From: Snodgrassella alvi | GTDB lineage: Bacteria; Pseudomonadota; Gammaproteobacteria; Burkholderiales; Neisseriaceae | Direction: 5' to 3' | DNA: 64,000 bases | Assembly: GCF_002777855.1 (NCBI RefSeq) | Contig: NZ_MEIK01000015.1 | Coordinates: 1 to 64,000, forward strand | Shown here: piece after piece, positions 18,767-27,802 of the stretch | Numbering within the stretch: the first letter of the stretch is position 1 | Layout: every line of letters begins with the position of its first letter | Program-made: the position numbers and the translations under genes | Notes under the pieces: model-generated | Told to the model about the DNA's origin: nothing | Seen by the model: only the letters and a program-made list of their open reading frames with translations | The model's database searches: none

Positions 18767-19942
18767 ATGTTGTTTAAAAAGTTGGCTGACCAGAATGTGT
18801 CGGGCAAAACTGTTGTTATTCGGGTGGATATGAATGTGCCGGTAAAGGATGGTGTGATTGCAGATGATACGCGCATTCGTGCTTCGCTGGATTCAATCCG
18901 TTTTTGTTTGCAGCAAGGGGCTGCTGTTGTGGTATTGACGCATCTGGGGCGTCCGAAAGCTGGAGCACCGAAGCCGGAAGACAGTGTGGCGCCGGTAGCA
19001 CAGCGTCTAGGCGATCTGCTGGGGCAAGAAGTCAGGGTAGTGGAAGATTGGCGTGAGCATAAACCGCAGTTACAGGCGGGAGAGGTGGTGATGCTGCCTA
19101 ATGTGCGCCTGAATGTTGGAGAGAAAGAAAATGACTCTGCTCTGGCTGAGGCTTATGCTGCGCTGGGTGATGTGTATGTAAATGATGCGTTTGGGACGGC
19201 ACACCGAGCTGAAGCTTCTACTGTAGCGGTAGCCGCGGTGGCGGGTATTGCCTGTGCTGGTATGCTGTTGACGGCTGAGCTAGATGCGCTGTCACAAGCG
19301 TTGCAAAATCCCCAAACACCGGTGGTGGCGATTGTGGGTGGCAGTAAGGTATCGACTAAACTGACGATTCTGGAGAGTTTGGCTGATAAAGTGGACCATT
19401 TGATTGTTGGCGGCGGGATTGCCAATACTTTTTTGCTGGCACAAGGCTTGCCAGTGGGACAGTCGCTGGCGGAAGCGGAGCTAGTAAACAATGCGCGGCA
19501 GATTCTGGACAAAATTGCGGCTAAGGGCGGGGATATTCCGCTGCCCACTGATGTGGTAGTGGCGAAACGCTTTGCGGCAGATGCGCCGGCTGAAATCAAA
19601 AATGTGGCAGATGTGGCGGCGGATGATATGATTTTGGATATTGGCCCGCAGTCAGCACAAAAGCTGGCACAGATGCTGAAATCGGCCAGAACAATTGTTT
19701 GGAACGGCCCTGTAGGGGTGTTTGAGTTTGCTTCGTTTGCGCATGGTACTGAGGTGCTGGCTGAGGCAATTGCGGCTAGTGATGCTTTTTCAATTGCTGG
19801 TGGCGGCGATACGCTGGCGGCGATTGCTCAGTTTGGTGTCAAGGATGATATTAGTTATATCAGTACTGGCGGTGGTGCATTTTTGGAGTTTTTGGAGGGT
19901 AAGACCTTGCCAGCTGTGGCTGCGTTAACTGCCCGTGCGTAG
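18767..19942 (+). CDS. pgk: phosphoglycerate kinase
   Basis: This 391-residue complete enzyme interconverts 1,3-bisphosphoglycerate + ADP and 3-phosphoglycerate + ATP. It shows the N-terminal substrate site [30 protein letters not shown] and [14 protein letters not shown]. The C-terminal nucleotide side shows [35 protein letters not shown] and [14 protein letters not shown]. It is monocistronic, bounded downstream by a strong terminator. Confidence 0.97.
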   Translation: MLFKKLADQNVSGKTVVIRVDMNVPVKDGVIADDTRIRASLDSIRFCLQQGAAVVVLTHLGRPKAGAPKPEDSVAPVAQRLGDLLGQEVRVVEDWREHKPQLQAGEVVMLPNVRLNVGEKENDSALAEAYAALGDVYVNDAFGTAHRAEASTVAVAAVAGIACAGMLLTAELDALSQALQNPQTPVVAIVGGSKVSTKLTILESLADKVDHLIVGGGIANTFLLAQGLPVGQSLAEAELVNNARQILDKIAAKGGDIPLPTDVVVAKRFAADAPAEIKNVADVAADDMILDIGPQSAQKLAQMLKSARTIVWNGPVGVFEFASFAHGTEVLAEAIAASDAFSIAGGGDTLAAIAQFGVKDDISYISTGGGAFLEFLEGKTLPAVAALTARA

Positions 19943-19985
19943 GTCGGAATAATTCTGCCGGTACTGCTCCGGTATCTATGATGAT

Positions 19986-20021
19986 GGCGAAACCGCTACT
20001 AATAGCGGTTTCGCTTTTTTT
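19986..20021 (+). terminator. Rho-independent terminator of pgk
   Basis: A perfect 12-bp stem (GCGAAACCGCTA at 19987-19998, TAGCGGTTTCGC at 20003-20014) has a 4-nt loop and a run of seven T. Confidence 0.93.
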
Positions 20022-20407
20022 ATGGCCGTAAGTCCGGCTGTTATGACTACTCTGATGTGATGATAAAGAATGAGATTATGGATTTGTTTGGATTTAAATG
20101 AGTGCCTGCACTGGCTAGGAGCAGAAATTTTTTAAAAAGCGCACTTTTTTAATTTTTTGCTTGGTCTGTTTTTACTTATCAACTATAGCTTGAATGTTAA
20201 TTTTTTGACAATGGCTTATTTTCAAGTTAATAATAATGCTGTTTTGTTAATTTTATTTTAATTTTGTTTGTTTAGGTCATTTAATTTCATTGATTTATAA
20301 ATAATTATTTCAAATATTGGTATTGATTGCTGGCTGACGGGCAGGGTGGAGGCTTTGCGTGTTGGGTGGCAATTTTTTATTCACACACTTCAGGTTAGGA
20401 GTAGTTG
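20022..20407. other. AT-rich upstream region of gcd
   Basis: These 386 nt contain no gene. The region is strongly A/T-rich and presumably holds the gcd promoter. I could not choose a convincing -35/-10 pair. Confidence 0.4.
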
Positions 20408-22816
20408 ATGTCTGGTTCTTCAGGTGGTTGCTGGCGTTGTTTACCTCGCTGGCTGCTGGTATTGATTTTACTGGCAAGTGGTCTGGCGCTGGGCTATGGC
20501 GGGATAGTGCTGCTGATGCAGGGCGGATCCATGTATTATCTGCTGGCCGGTATTGCGTATTTGGTGCTGGCGGTGCTGGTAGCTAAGCGTAAGCCTTGTA
20601 TGGCTTTAGTTTCACTGCTGATTTTTGTGGCAACGTTTATCTGGGCATTGGTGGATGCACCGGAGCTGACTTTCTGGCCGCTATTGTCGCGACTGGTAGT
20701 GCCGGCTCTGCTGCTGATGATGACTTTCTGGTCAGGCAGTGGTTATTCAGGTGTTTCGACTGGGGCTCGCCGTTTCTACAACTGGGGCGGAGCAGTTATT
20801 TTCCTGGTGTTGCTGGCTACGCTTATTGCGGCATATTTTCCGCATGGTGAGATTCGTAATCAGGTCGCCATTAGCGAGAATGCAGCTGCTGCTCAGGAAA
20901 GTGCGCGTAATCCAGCTGATTGGGCATTTTTTGGCCGTAATCAGCACGGGACGCGTTTTGCGCCTTATACGCAAATTAATCCGGATAATGTACGTAATCT
21001 ACAGGTGGCATGGACATTCCATACCGGCCGCCGTACCAGTGGCAAGGCGATTGGTGTGGATGAGAATACGCCGTTGCAGATTGGTGACAAACTGTATTCG
21101 TGTACACCGGAAAATCTGGTTTCGGCTATTGATGCGGATACAGGTAAGCTGATTTGGCGCTTTGACCCAAAAGCGCGTACAGCTGAACATGTGACCTGTC
21201 GTGGTGTTGGCTATTATGATATGGATAAGGACGAAAGTCTTACTGCAGCTGAGAAAGCAGCCTATACTGAGCCAGTATGCCGCCGCCGTATTGTGGTTTC
21301 TACTGTTGATGCGCGTTTATTTACACTGGATGCGGATAAAGGTACGTTGTGCCCAGGTTTCGGTAATAAAGGCTATGTGGACCTGAAAACATATATGGGG
21401 CCGACTGAAAACAGTAAGCGCTATCACCCAACTTCGGTACCGGTGATGATGGGGCATCTGACGGTGGTTGGCGGCTGGGTACGTGATATCGTGCATGGTG
21501 AGCCTTCCGGTGCGGTGCGTGCGTTTGATGTGCGTGACGGTAAGCTGGTGTGGACTTGGGATATTGGTAAACCGGATGGTTTAGCTAAACCTGGTCAGAA
21601 CTATACTTTAGAAACGCCAAATGTATGGACTATTCCTACTTATGATAAGGAACTGAATCAAGTTTACTTACCAACTGGTAATGGCCCTCCGGATTACTGG
21701 GGCGGTGACCGCAATCACATTAAAGAAAAATTTGGTGCAGCTGTGGTGGCTCTAGATGCCAGCACGGGTAAGCTGCGCTGGGTGCGTCAGCTGATTCACC
21801 ATGATGTGTGGGACTATGACCTGCCTTCTCAGCCGGTGATGTATGATGTGACTAATGATAAGGGACAGAAAGTTCCTGCTCTGATTCAGACCACTAAGAC
21901 CGGTCAGATTTTTGTGATTGACCGTCGTAATGGTGAGTTTGTGACTAAGGTAGTGGAACGCCCTGTACCGACTGCTCCGGCTGCAGAAGGTGAGCATTTG
22001 GCGACTACGCAGCCGGATTCGGTAGGTATGCCGAGTATCGGAAATGAAACGCTGACTGAGCAACGGATGTGGGGTATTACACCGTTTGACCAGTTGTATT
22101 GCCGTATTTTGTTTAAGAAATCGGTATACAAAGGCCGTTTCACGCCACCGGGTGCGCAACCCTATATTGAATGGCCTAGTCTATTGGGTGGTATGAACTG
22201 GGGCGGTATTTCGATTGATGAATCGCGCAATCTAATGTTTGTTAATGATATGCGCATGGCACTGCGTATGCAGTTGGTCACTCGTGAGCAGGCTAAGCAG
22301 TATAAGGTATCCACTGATGAAGTACCTGGCTTTATGGGTACAATCCGGCCACAGGTGGCAGGTATTTATGGTGGGGTGAAGATTGATATTCTGCAATCTC
22401 CACTGGGTGTGCCGTGTCAGCAGCCTCCGTTCGGTACAATGAGTGCTATTGATTTAACCACTAAGCAGCTGGTATGGCAGGTACCTTTGGGTACGGTGCA
22501 GGATACTGGTCCGCTGGGTATTAAGACGCATCAGCAAATGCCGATTGGTATGCCTACTTTGGGCGGTCCTACGGCTACAGCTTCTGGTCTGGTGTTCTTT
22601 GCTGGTACGCAGGATTATTATCTGCGTGCTCTGGATGCGAAAACAGGTAAGGAAGTGTGGAAAGCGCGTCTGCCGGTAGGTTCGGTGGCTGCTCCGCTGA
22701 TTTATGTTTCGCCGAAAACAGGTAAGGAATATGTAGTGATTTCAGCTGGTGGCACCAGCCATGCTACGGATGTAGGCGATTATGTAATTGCTTATGCGCT
22801 GCCGGATAAGAAATAA
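20408..22816 (+). CDS. gcd: membrane-bound PQQ-dependent glucose dehydrogenase
   Basis: This quinoprotein of about 802 residues oxidises glucose to gluconolactone in the periplasm and passes electrons to ubiquinone. Five membrane helices occupy roughly residues 15-150, followed by an eight-bladed propeller that starts with DWAFFGRNQHGTRFAPYTQI and has many W-motifs (for example DADTGKLIWRFDP, DASTGKLRWVRQ, DAKTGKEVWKARLP). WDYDLPSQPVMYDV and the C-terminal GGTSHATDVGDYVIAYALP are typical of Gcd. Length matches the E. coli enzyme (about 796). ATG 20408 follows a TTAGGAG site by 6 nt. PQQ synthesis genes are not in the window, so the cofactor must be made elsewhere or acquired. Confidence 0.94.
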   Translation: MSGSSGGCWRCLPRWLLVLILLASGLALGYGGIVLLMQGGSMYYLLAGIAYLVLAVLVAKRKPCMALVSLLIFVATFIWALVDAPELTFWPLLSRLVVPALLLMMTFWSGSGYSGVSTGARRFYNWGGAVIFLVLLATLIAAYFPHGEIRNQVAISENAAAAQESARNPADWAFFGRNQHGTRFAPYTQINPDNVRNLQVAWTFHTGRRTSGKAIGVDENTPLQIGDKLYSCTPENLVSAIDADTGKLIWRFDPKARTAEHVTCRGVGYYDMDKDESLTAAEKAAYTEPVCRRRIVVSTVDARLFTLDADKGTLCPGFGNKGYVDLKTYMGPTENSKRYHPTSVPVMMGHLTVVGGWVRDIVHGEPSGAVRAFDVRDGKLVWTWDIGKPDGLAKPGQNYTLETPNVWTIPTYDKELNQVYLPTGNGPPDYWGGDRNHIKEKFGAAVVALDASTGKLRWVRQLIHHDVWDYDLPSQPVMYDVTNDKGQKVPALIQTTKTGQIFVIDRRNGEFVTKVVERPVPTAPAAEGEHLATTQPDSVGMPSIGNETLTEQRMWGITPFDQLYCRILFKKSVYKGRFTPPGAQPYIEWPSLLGGMNWGGISIDESRNLMFVNDMRMALRMQLVTREQAKQYKVSTDEVPGFMGTIRPQVAGIYGGVKIDILQSPLGVPCQQPPFGTMSAIDLTTKQLVWQVPLGTVQDTGPLGIKTHQQMPIGMPTLGGPTATASGLVFFAGTQDYYLRALDAKTGKEVWKARLPVGSVAAPLIYVSPKTGKEYVVISAGGTSHATDVGDYVIAYALPDKK

Positions 22817-22833
22817 TTCTGGCCGTTTGATTC

Positions 22834-22868
22834 AACAGCACCTGTAATGCAGGTGCTGTTTTTTTTCT
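22834..22868 (+). terminator. Rho-independent terminator of gcd
   Basis: A perfect 11-bp stem (AACAGCACCTG at 22834-22844, CAGGTGCTGTT at 22850-22860) has a 5-nt loop and is followed by a run of T. Confidence 0.93.
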
Positions 22869-23006
22869 GATAGCGCTATAATGGTATTGTTTACTTATTA
22901 ATTGCATTTATATTCCTGTTTTTACGCTGGTTTATGAAATACTGTTGATGATATAAGAATGTGATGCTGTGGTGCATTGTTAACTGAAATAATAAGGAGT
23001 TGTGTT

Positions 23007-23507
23007 ATGAAAAGTTTTACCCGTGTAGTAACGCTGGCTGCTTTGTCTTCTTTGAGTATGGCCGCTTTTGCAGCACCCGCAACGGAGGTGCCCACTGCGG
23101 TGATGACTGAAACTGTAGTGGTTCAAGAACATGCACCGGTAAAAGGGTGGGTGAATACGCATTCAATTTTGCCGCAGTTGAATTTGAGTACGCAACAGAA
23201 GGCGCTGGTGCAGAAAATTGATCATCAATATGCTAGTCAGCGTCCGTTGATGAGTAATGAAAATCGGCAGACATTGTCTAATCTTCAGCAGCTGCGTAGA
23301 AATCTGGTTACTGGCAAACGTTTTGATGATGCTAAGGCTAAGAATATGATTGCGCAGGAACAGCAGATATGGGCGCAGCAGCAACAGGCTCGTGCTGATT
23401 ATGATTTTTTACAGCTGAAACGAGAACACGATATTTATCAGATTCTGACGCCTAAACAGCAGCAGCAATATTGGCATTTACGCCAGCAGCAGAAGTTGTT
23501 GCACTGA
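23007..23507 (+). CDS. exported Spy/CpxP-like protein
   Basis: This 166-residue protein has a clear signal peptide (MKSFTRVVTLAALSSLSMAAFA). Its mature part is helical and Gln-rich and ends with LTPKQQQQYWHLRQQQ, an LTxxQ-type motif as in Spy/CpxP periplasmic chaperones. Spy-type proteins curb envelope protein aggregation; a periplasmic stress or metal-related role is plausible here because the copper receptor is next door. ATG 23007 has AAGGAG 7 nt upstream. It is convergent with the TonB receptor, with a shared palindromic terminator. Confidence 0.7.
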   Translation: MKSFTRVVTLAALSSLSMAAFAAPATEVPTAVMTETVVVQEHAPVKGWVNTHSILPQLNLSTQQKALVQKIDHQYASQRPLMSNENRQTLSNLQQLRRNLVTGKRFDDAKAKNMIAQEQQIWAQQQQARADYDFLQLKREHDIYQILTPKQQQQYWHLRQQQKLLH

Positions 23508-23533
23508 TGCGCTGGTGTGTATTCTGTTGATTG

Positions 23534-23560
23534 AAAACCCCGGATATCCGGGGTTTTTGT
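23534..23560. terminator. palindromic terminator between convergent genes
   Basis: A perfect 12+12 palindrome (AAAACCCCGGAT at 23534-23545, ATCCGGGGTTTT at 23546-23557) gives T-tails in both directions. It separates the Spy-like gene from the copper receptor. Confidence 0.85.
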
Positions 23561-23578
23561 ATGTGGGTTGGCAATGTA

Positions 23579-25672
23579 TCAGAAGCGTATCTGAGCCCGT
23601 GCCCAAAGAGTACGGCCGGGTTCGTTGACGCGACGTTCTTGTACGGAATAGGTGTCGAAGTCGTAGGCAGATTTGTTGACAGCTTCGGCATAGGTTTTGT
23701 TGAAGAGGTTGTCGATGCCGATTTGTACGAGTGCGTGTTTGTTGGGTTTCCAGCCTGCATTGAGGGCAAGCGTGCCGAAACCATTGCTGCGGCCTAAATC
23801 CATGCCGACGATGTTGCCCTGATTTTTGGCATAGCGATGCTGGCTGGCAGCTAAACGCCAAAGGGCACCGGCGCTGAAGTGTTCGTTTTCCCAGTTGAGA
23901 TAGGTGCGCCATTCTAGTGGTGGGGTTTGTGCTAGCGGCCGTTTGTCGCTGCGGTTGCTGGCGTAGGTATAAGCCAGACTGCCACCAAGATTCCAGTGTG
24001 GGGCAAACTGCCAGTTGGTTTTGGCTTCGAAGCCATAGCGACGGGCATTAATCTGGCGGGCAAAATTTTTGTTGTTTATGCTTTCAATCAATATGAAATC
24101 ATTGATTCTGCTAGCGAAGATGTCGATGGAGCTGGTGATGCTGCTGCCTTGATAGCTGAGACCAGCGTCGATTTCGTGATTGGTTTCTTTGTGCAGTTTT
24201 TCTCCATTTGTTTTGCTGCGTTCCCAATAATCGGGGGCACGCTCGGCCTGACCATAGCCAATATAGCTGGTGAATCTGTCACCACGGTGTTGCAAACGCA
24301 TGAAGCCTGCGTTTAGGCCTTCATGCTGATGTAGATAATTTGGGGCAATGGTATTTTTCTTAGGGTTGAACTGGGTATTGGTCCAGTCGTGACGCAGACC
24401 GCCGTAGAGACTATTGTTTTCGTCGAAATTCCATTCGCTTTGCATGTAGACGCCATGGCGTTTATAAGTCTGATTCCATTCAAACGGCCATCTGGTGAAG
24501 TTTTCTGCCTGATGTTTGTCGGTGCTCATTACCATCGGGCGTGCGCTGACTTCGTCACTCTGCCAGTCTGTGCCAATTTCGCTGTGGGTGTTGCCAAGCT
24601 CTATCTGTGCCGACAGTTTGGCTGATTTAATTTCACGTCCTGGATTCATGACTGAATACATGCGCCGTACCGGCATGGCTGCTTGATGCGTACTGTCCAT
24701 TCCGTTTATGCCTGTACCCATTTTCATGCCCATACCTATGCCGCCATTCATTTTCATTGGTGGAGTAGTACGCAGGCTGAAGTTGTCCATGACATGATCA
24801 ATTTTGCTGCGGCCGTATTCAAACTGTATCTGGCTTAGCCAGTCGGTTATGTTTTGCTGACGCAGTTTCATTGACCAGCCACGGCGGTTAAATTGGGTAC
24901 CATCCATTGACCGGTCGGCATAGCGGGCATGGCCGGTGCTGTGTTCATACTGTACGGCCAGCAAGGTATCAGTAAAGGGTGTGAGGGCAGCCTGCACCAT
25001 CTGGTTGTTGCGCTTGAAAGCGGAATGAACGGTGTCACCATCACCATCTTTGTAGTCTTTTGATTCGTTGTGGCTGGCGTTGAGTCGCAGCCAGCCGTAC
25101 TGATTGCCCAGTGTGCTGTCTAAGTAGGCATCGCTACGTCCGAATGAGCCTTTGGTAAGGGCGCTATCGAGTTTGGCCGTGGGCTGTGTGAGTGGTTTTT
25201 CGTCACGCATGAATCGGACTGAACCAGTAATCATGCCCGGACCTTGATTAACGGCCTGAGGGCCTTTAGTAATGATTACGCGGTCGTAGCTGGCCGGAAA
25301 GAGGTAGGATGTGGGCGGGTCCATGCGTCCGGGGCAACCACCGAGTACAAACTGGTCGTCGGCGGTAATGAGCAGGCGCGAACCGCCAAGACCGCGCAGC
25401 AAAGGGTCGCCGGAGCTACCGCCTTTGCGGGTAACACTCATGCCGGCTACGGATTTGAGTAAGTCGGCACCATCCTGTGCCGGTAGGGGTTGAAGGGCAG
25501 TTTTGGGGTCTATAATTTCGATACCGGGTGCATTTTGCTTTGAAGCAACAACCACAATGGGACTTAGTTCGGCGGTATGAGAATCAGAATTAACTGGCTG
25601 GGGCTGAGCCTGTGCTTTGACGAGAATGCAGGACAGTGCAAGAAAAACAAGAAAGCGAGAAGGAATATACAT
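23579..25672 (-). CDS. TonB-dependent copper receptor (OprC/NosA type)
   Basis: This 697-residue outer-membrane receptor has a signal peptide, a plug domain (LPAQDGADLLKSVAGMSV, LRGLGGSRLLI) and a beta-barrel ending in the aromatic RAQIRF. The plug contains GGCPGRMDPPTSYLFPASYD, the hallmark of the OprC/NosA copper-receptor subfamily. A Met/Gly-rich insertion (around NGGIGMGMKMGTGINGMD) could bind copper. The predicted role is TonB-driven uptake of copper, or copper loading of the cell for cuproenzymes such as terminal oxidases. An inverted repeat overlaps the likely promoter. No copper chaperone is adjacent; the Spy-like gene is convergent. Confidence 0.9.
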   Translation of the reverse strand: MYIPSRFLVFLALSCILVKAQAQPQPVNSDSHTAELSPIVVVASKQNAPGIEIIDPKTALQPLPAQDGADLLKSVAGMSVTRKGGSSGDPLLRGLGGSRLLITADDQFVLGGCPGRMDPPTSYLFPASYDRVIITKGPQAVNQGPGMITGSVRFMRDEKPLTQPTAKLDSALTKGSFGRSDAYLDSTLGNQYGWLRLNASHNESKDYKDGDGDTVHSAFKRNNQMVQAALTPFTDTLLAVQYEHSTGHARYADRSMDGTQFNRRGWSMKLRQQNITDWLSQIQFEYGRSKIDHVMDNFSLRTTPPMKMNGGIGMGMKMGTGINGMDSTHQAAMPVRRMYSVMNPGREIKSAKLSAQIELGNTHSEIGTDWQSDEVSARPMVMSTDKHQAENFTRWPFEWNQTYKRHGVYMQSEWNFDENNSLYGGLRHDWTNTQFNPKKNTIAPNYLHQHEGLNAGFMRLQHRGDRFTSYIGYGQAERAPDYWERSKTNGEKLHKETNHEIDAGLSYQGSSITSSIDIFASRINDFILIESINNKNFARQINARRYGFEAKTNWQFAPHWNLGGSLAYTYASNRSDKRPLAQTPPLEWRTYLNWENEHFSAGALWRLAASQHRYAKNQGNIVGMDLGRSNGFGTLALNAGWKPNKHALVQIGIDNLFNKTYAEAVNKSAYDFDTYSVQERRVNEPGRTLWARAQIRF

Positions 25673-25710
25673 GGGGTGAGTCTGTCCAGATGCAGGTATG
25701 GATGTGGCTT

Positions 25711-25762
25711 ATTATATCTTAATCAATACAAACAAATCTTTAAACAATAAAATCATTTGTTT
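25711..25762 (-). promoter_or_regulatory. putative promoter and dyad upstream of the copper receptor
   Basis: On the minus strand a TATAAT -10-like box lies at 25716-25711. An 8-bp inverted repeat, AAACAAAT at 25730-25737 and ATTTGTTT at 25755-25762, flanks the expected -35 position. It could be an operator for a metal-responsive repressor. This is inferred from position and symmetry only. Confidence 0.35.
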
Positions 25763-25791
25763 AGGCGGACAGGTTAATGTGCTTTAATTTT

Positions 25792-27105
25792 TTAGTGACT
25801 TAACCATTGTGATAGTACGTAGATGATGAGACCGATACATCCGCCCACCAATGTGCCGTTGATGCGGATGAATTGTAAATCGCGGCCAACACTTAGCTCG
25901 AGTTTATCTACCATCTGCCGGCTGTCCCAACTTTTTACTTTGTCGGCGATAAACTGGCTGACACGATTTTTGTACTGCTTGATGAAATGGCGTGCACATA
26001 GTGTGATGCGGGTGTCGAGCCGGCGCATAAATTGCGGATACTGGCTGGCTTGCTGTTGCATATGGGTACACAGGCGAATGAGCTGCTGCTGCCACCATGA
26101 ATTATGTTGAGTGATGTCCTGCTCACTCCAACCAACGAAGCTATCCCATAAATCCATGATGCTTTGCTGTAAGGCGGCCGATTGTAGTAATTGCTGCCGG
26201 CTAGTGGCCAGTTGGCGATGCCAGCGGCGGTTGCGGCGTAACTGCCGCTCGATGATGAGCAGTTGTTTGCGACTGGCACGCCAGAATGCATGTTGTGGAT
26301 TGTCTAGTACAGCGTCTATATAGGAATCAGCCCAGTTGAGGGCTTTGCCGGCTACCCAATCATCTATCTGTGCAGTGAGGGTGGTTTTGAGCGAGGCTTT
26401 GAGTTTGTCCCATGTAGAGGGGTCGCTTTTTTCAATTCTGCCTACCCATGACAGCAGGCTTTTTTCCAACTGAGCTCGTGTTTGTTCGTTTTGTAGCCAG
26501 CGGCACACTTGTTGTAATAGTGCACGCAGGAGAATGGTGTCGATTCCTTGTTTGTTTATCAATAGCAGGAGGTTGGCTAATGTTTTGCCTACGCGGGCAC
26601 CGCTGTACTGTGTGTTTAGCAGTTGGCTAATGAATCGGGAGACGTCGCTAGCGGTGGCGGTGCGTAATAGGAGCGGAATCTGACGAGTAAGGATAGGCAA
26701 CCATTGCTGCTGGTTGTCTGTATTGACCAGCCATTGTAATGCGCTGGTGGCCGGATGCAGACGATAAATGCGGCCGGCGATGGCTTTGTCTTGCAAAAAA
26801 TTGTTTTCGATAAAGCGTGCGAGCTCATCAGCGATTTTATTTTGCTTTTGCGGCAGAATGGCGGTGTGAGGAATGGGCAAACCGAGTGGATGGCGGAATA
26901 GGGCTGTAACCGCAAACCAGTCAGCCAGTGCACCTACCATGGCTGCTTCGGCAAATGCTTTCAGGTAAGCGAGTGCCGGATAGTGCTGCTGCCACAGACA
27001 ACTGAACACAAATAAGATGCAGGCAGCACACAGTAGGCTGGTAGCCAGAAGGCGCATGCGGCCTAATCGACGGCGTTGCTGCAAATTGTGTGCGGTATGG
27101 GACAT
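25792..27105 (-). CDS. DUF445 family membrane protein
   Basis: This 437-residue protein carries the DUF445 signature GALADWFAVTALFRHPLGLPIPHTAI after an N-terminal membrane helix (LLATSLLCAACILFVFSCLW). It ends with the conserved IRINGTLVGGCIGLIIYVLSQ membrane anchor. The long middle part is helical and soluble. E. coli YjiN belongs to the same family; its function is not established. It stands alone on the minus strand behind the copper receptor's promoter region. Confidence 0.88.
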   Translation of the reverse strand: MSHTAHNLQQRRRLGRMRLLATSLLCAACILFVFSCLWQQHYPALAYLKAFAEAAMVGALADWFAVTALFRHPLGLPIPHTAILPQKQNKIADELARFIENNFLQDKAIAGRIYRLHPATSALQWLVNTDNQQQWLPILTRQIPLLLRTATASDVSRFISQLLNTQYSGARVGKTLANLLLLINKQGIDTILLRALLQQVCRWLQNEQTRAQLEKSLLSWVGRIEKSDPSTWDKLKASLKTTLTAQIDDWVAGKALNWADSYIDAVLDNPQHAFWRASRKQLLIIERQLRRNRRWHRQLATSRQQLLQSAALQQSIMDLWDSFVGWSEQDITQHNSWWQQQLIRLCTHMQQQASQYPQFMRRLDTRITLCARHFIKQYKNRVSQFIADKVKSWDSRQMVDKLELSVGRDLQFIRINGTLVGGCIGLIIYVLSQWLSH

Positions 27106-27300
27106 GGGTTTGGGCTGATGTGTTCTGTGGTAGATGTAGTGATTTTAGTGGTTGCTGTCCGGTTATCCAGTCTGATTTCCGGAATTTTACCCGATTAAGT
27201 AAAAATATGGATTTTGGGAGCAGATGTGTGTGACAGGCTGTTGTTTTTTGCCGGCAGGATTTGGATTGTGGAAAAGCCGCCTATCTTCTGTAAATGAGTT

Positions 27301-27326
27301 TGCGGCAAAACTGTGGTTTTGCCGCA
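27301..27326 (-). terminator. hairpin after the recC-recB-membrane protein unit
   Basis: A perfect 11-bp stem (TGCGGCAAAAC at 27301-27311, GTTTTGCCGCA at 27316-27326) has a 4-nt loop. It lies 25 nt beyond the stop of the small membrane gene on the minus strand. It lacks a good T-run on that side, so termination is only likely. Confidence 0.5.
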
Positions 27327-27350
27327 CGGTAGAATGATGCGAATGGAAAT

Positions 27351-27752
27351 TTAGGCGCTAGGCTGCGGGCGTTGCCGTTTATGCTGCCACCATTTGAAAG
27401 CATAGCCGGCAATAACCGGAATCAGGGCGTAGATAATGAGTGCTGTCCAGCTGCCGTACCAATGTACCAATTTGGTTGTGCTGCCATCACTATTGAGCAT
27501 GATTTCGCTTGAGCCGTAGTGAATGGCACGCCACCAGCACATGACCAATAAACCCAAGAATAATGGCCATATGTTGCGCGTGCGTGCCCGTTGCCATAGA
27601 AGAAAAAACACCAGTGCCCACACCAGTGTCAAGGTGGTGACGAGCAAACCCGTATCTGTTGGCAATTGCAGATAGCGGCAGATGATGAAGGTGATCACTA
27701 CCCAGATGCCGGCGAGAATGGCCATGATGAATTCTTCGGGTTTATTTAGCAT
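27351..27752 (-). CDS. small integral membrane protein of unknown function
   Basis: This 133-residue protein has about four hydrophobic helices (IMAILAGIWVVITFIICRYL, LLVTTLTLVWALVFFLLW, IWPLFLGLLVMCWW, WTALIIYALIPVIAGYAF) and a basic C-terminus. I do not recognise the family. An AAGGAAG site 8 nt upstream supports the start. It follows recB by 50 nt on the same strand, so it may be co-transcribed with recC-recB, but nothing in the sequence links it to recombination. Confidence 0.7.
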   Translation of the reverse strand: MLNKPEEFIMAILAGIWVVITFIICRYLQLPTDTGLLVTTLTLVWALVFFLLWQRARTRNIWPLFLGLLVMCWWRAIHYGSSEIMLNSDGSTTKLVHWYGSWTALIIYALIPVIAGYAFKWWQHKRQRPQPSA

Positions 27753-27802
27753 GCTGTTGCTTCCTTAGCGAATTTACGGCAGTTACGTTCAATATACCGC
27801 AG

